A DNA stretch of 64,000 nucleotides. Origin: Amblyornis subalaris. Its lineage: Eukaryota > Chordata > Aves > Passeriformes > Ptilonorhynchidae. Position 1 is the first letter of the stretch. The number at the start of each line of letters is the position of its first letter. The notes beneath the pieces are model-generated. The model was not told where the DNA came from and did not search any database. It saw only the letters and a list, made by a program, of their open reading frames with translations. The position numbers and the translations under genes were made by a program. Location: the NCBI GenBank assembly GCA_018881555.1, contig JACAXG010000025.1, positions 1,143,446 through 1,207,445 of the forward strand, given 5' to 3'. Positions 63,937 to 64,000 of this stretch are shown in pieces.

Positions 63937-64000
63937 GTAAGTAATTTTATCGTGTTTTTTTAATCTTTTTTTTTCTCTGTGTTTGAGCAAATGGTGTAAT
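63937..64000 (+). other. KCNH7: Start of KCNH7 intron 8
   Basis: A consensus GTAAGT donor is followed by AT-rich sequence to the window end. The donor interrupts a Ser codon after ATT GGC T. Confidence 0.9.

Overview
The window is vertebrate nuclear DNA, almost certainly from a bird and probably a passerine. The evidence is long AT-rich introns with canonical GT/AG splice sites, several CR1 LINE copies (the dominant avian retrotransposon), avian-type endogenous-retrovirus LTRs, and one tRNA-derived SINE with a CR1 tail that matches the passerine TguSINE1 type. About forty isolated N bases and one 206-base N gap mark it as draft assembly.

One host gene fills the window on the + strand: KCNH7 (ERG3, Kv11.3), a voltage-gated potassium channel of the ether-a-go-go-related family. 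Six internal coding exons are visible: 11242-11397, 26342-26770, 30750-30770 (a 21-nt microexon), 34360-34574, 53476-53901 and 63537-63936. They join in one open frame (1647 nt, 549 codons) running from the end of the N-terminal PAS domain through the cytoplasmic linker, S1-S3, the S4 sensor, S5, the turret and the GFG selectivity filter to the start of S6. The first two exons (start codon, most of PAS) lie upstream of the window; the rest of S6, the C-linker, the cyclic-nucleotide-binding homology domain and the C-terminus lie downstream. Exon numbers assume the 16-exon human gene structure, from memory.

Layout: 1-11241 intron 2 (end only); 11398-26341 intron 3 with the SINE (about 14328-14460) and an old CR1/L3-like fragment (about 24360-24893); 26771-30749 and 30771-34359 are the introns around the microexon, with a GC-rich block before it and a homeodomain-motif-rich candidate enhancer after it; 34575-53475 intron 6 with four CR1 fragments and one solo LTR; 53902-63536 intron 7 with a 5'-truncated CR1, a second solo LTR and a (GAAAA)n tract holding the gap; 63937-64000 start of intron 8.

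I found no second gene, RNA gene, CRISPR array or unknown multi-gene system. Other open frames are chance frames or frames inside repeats. The most interesting items are the 7-codon microexon with neural-type splicing signals, the PBX/MEIS-rich block downstream of it, and the SINE. Most family assignments rest on remembered consensus sequences and have not been checked by search.
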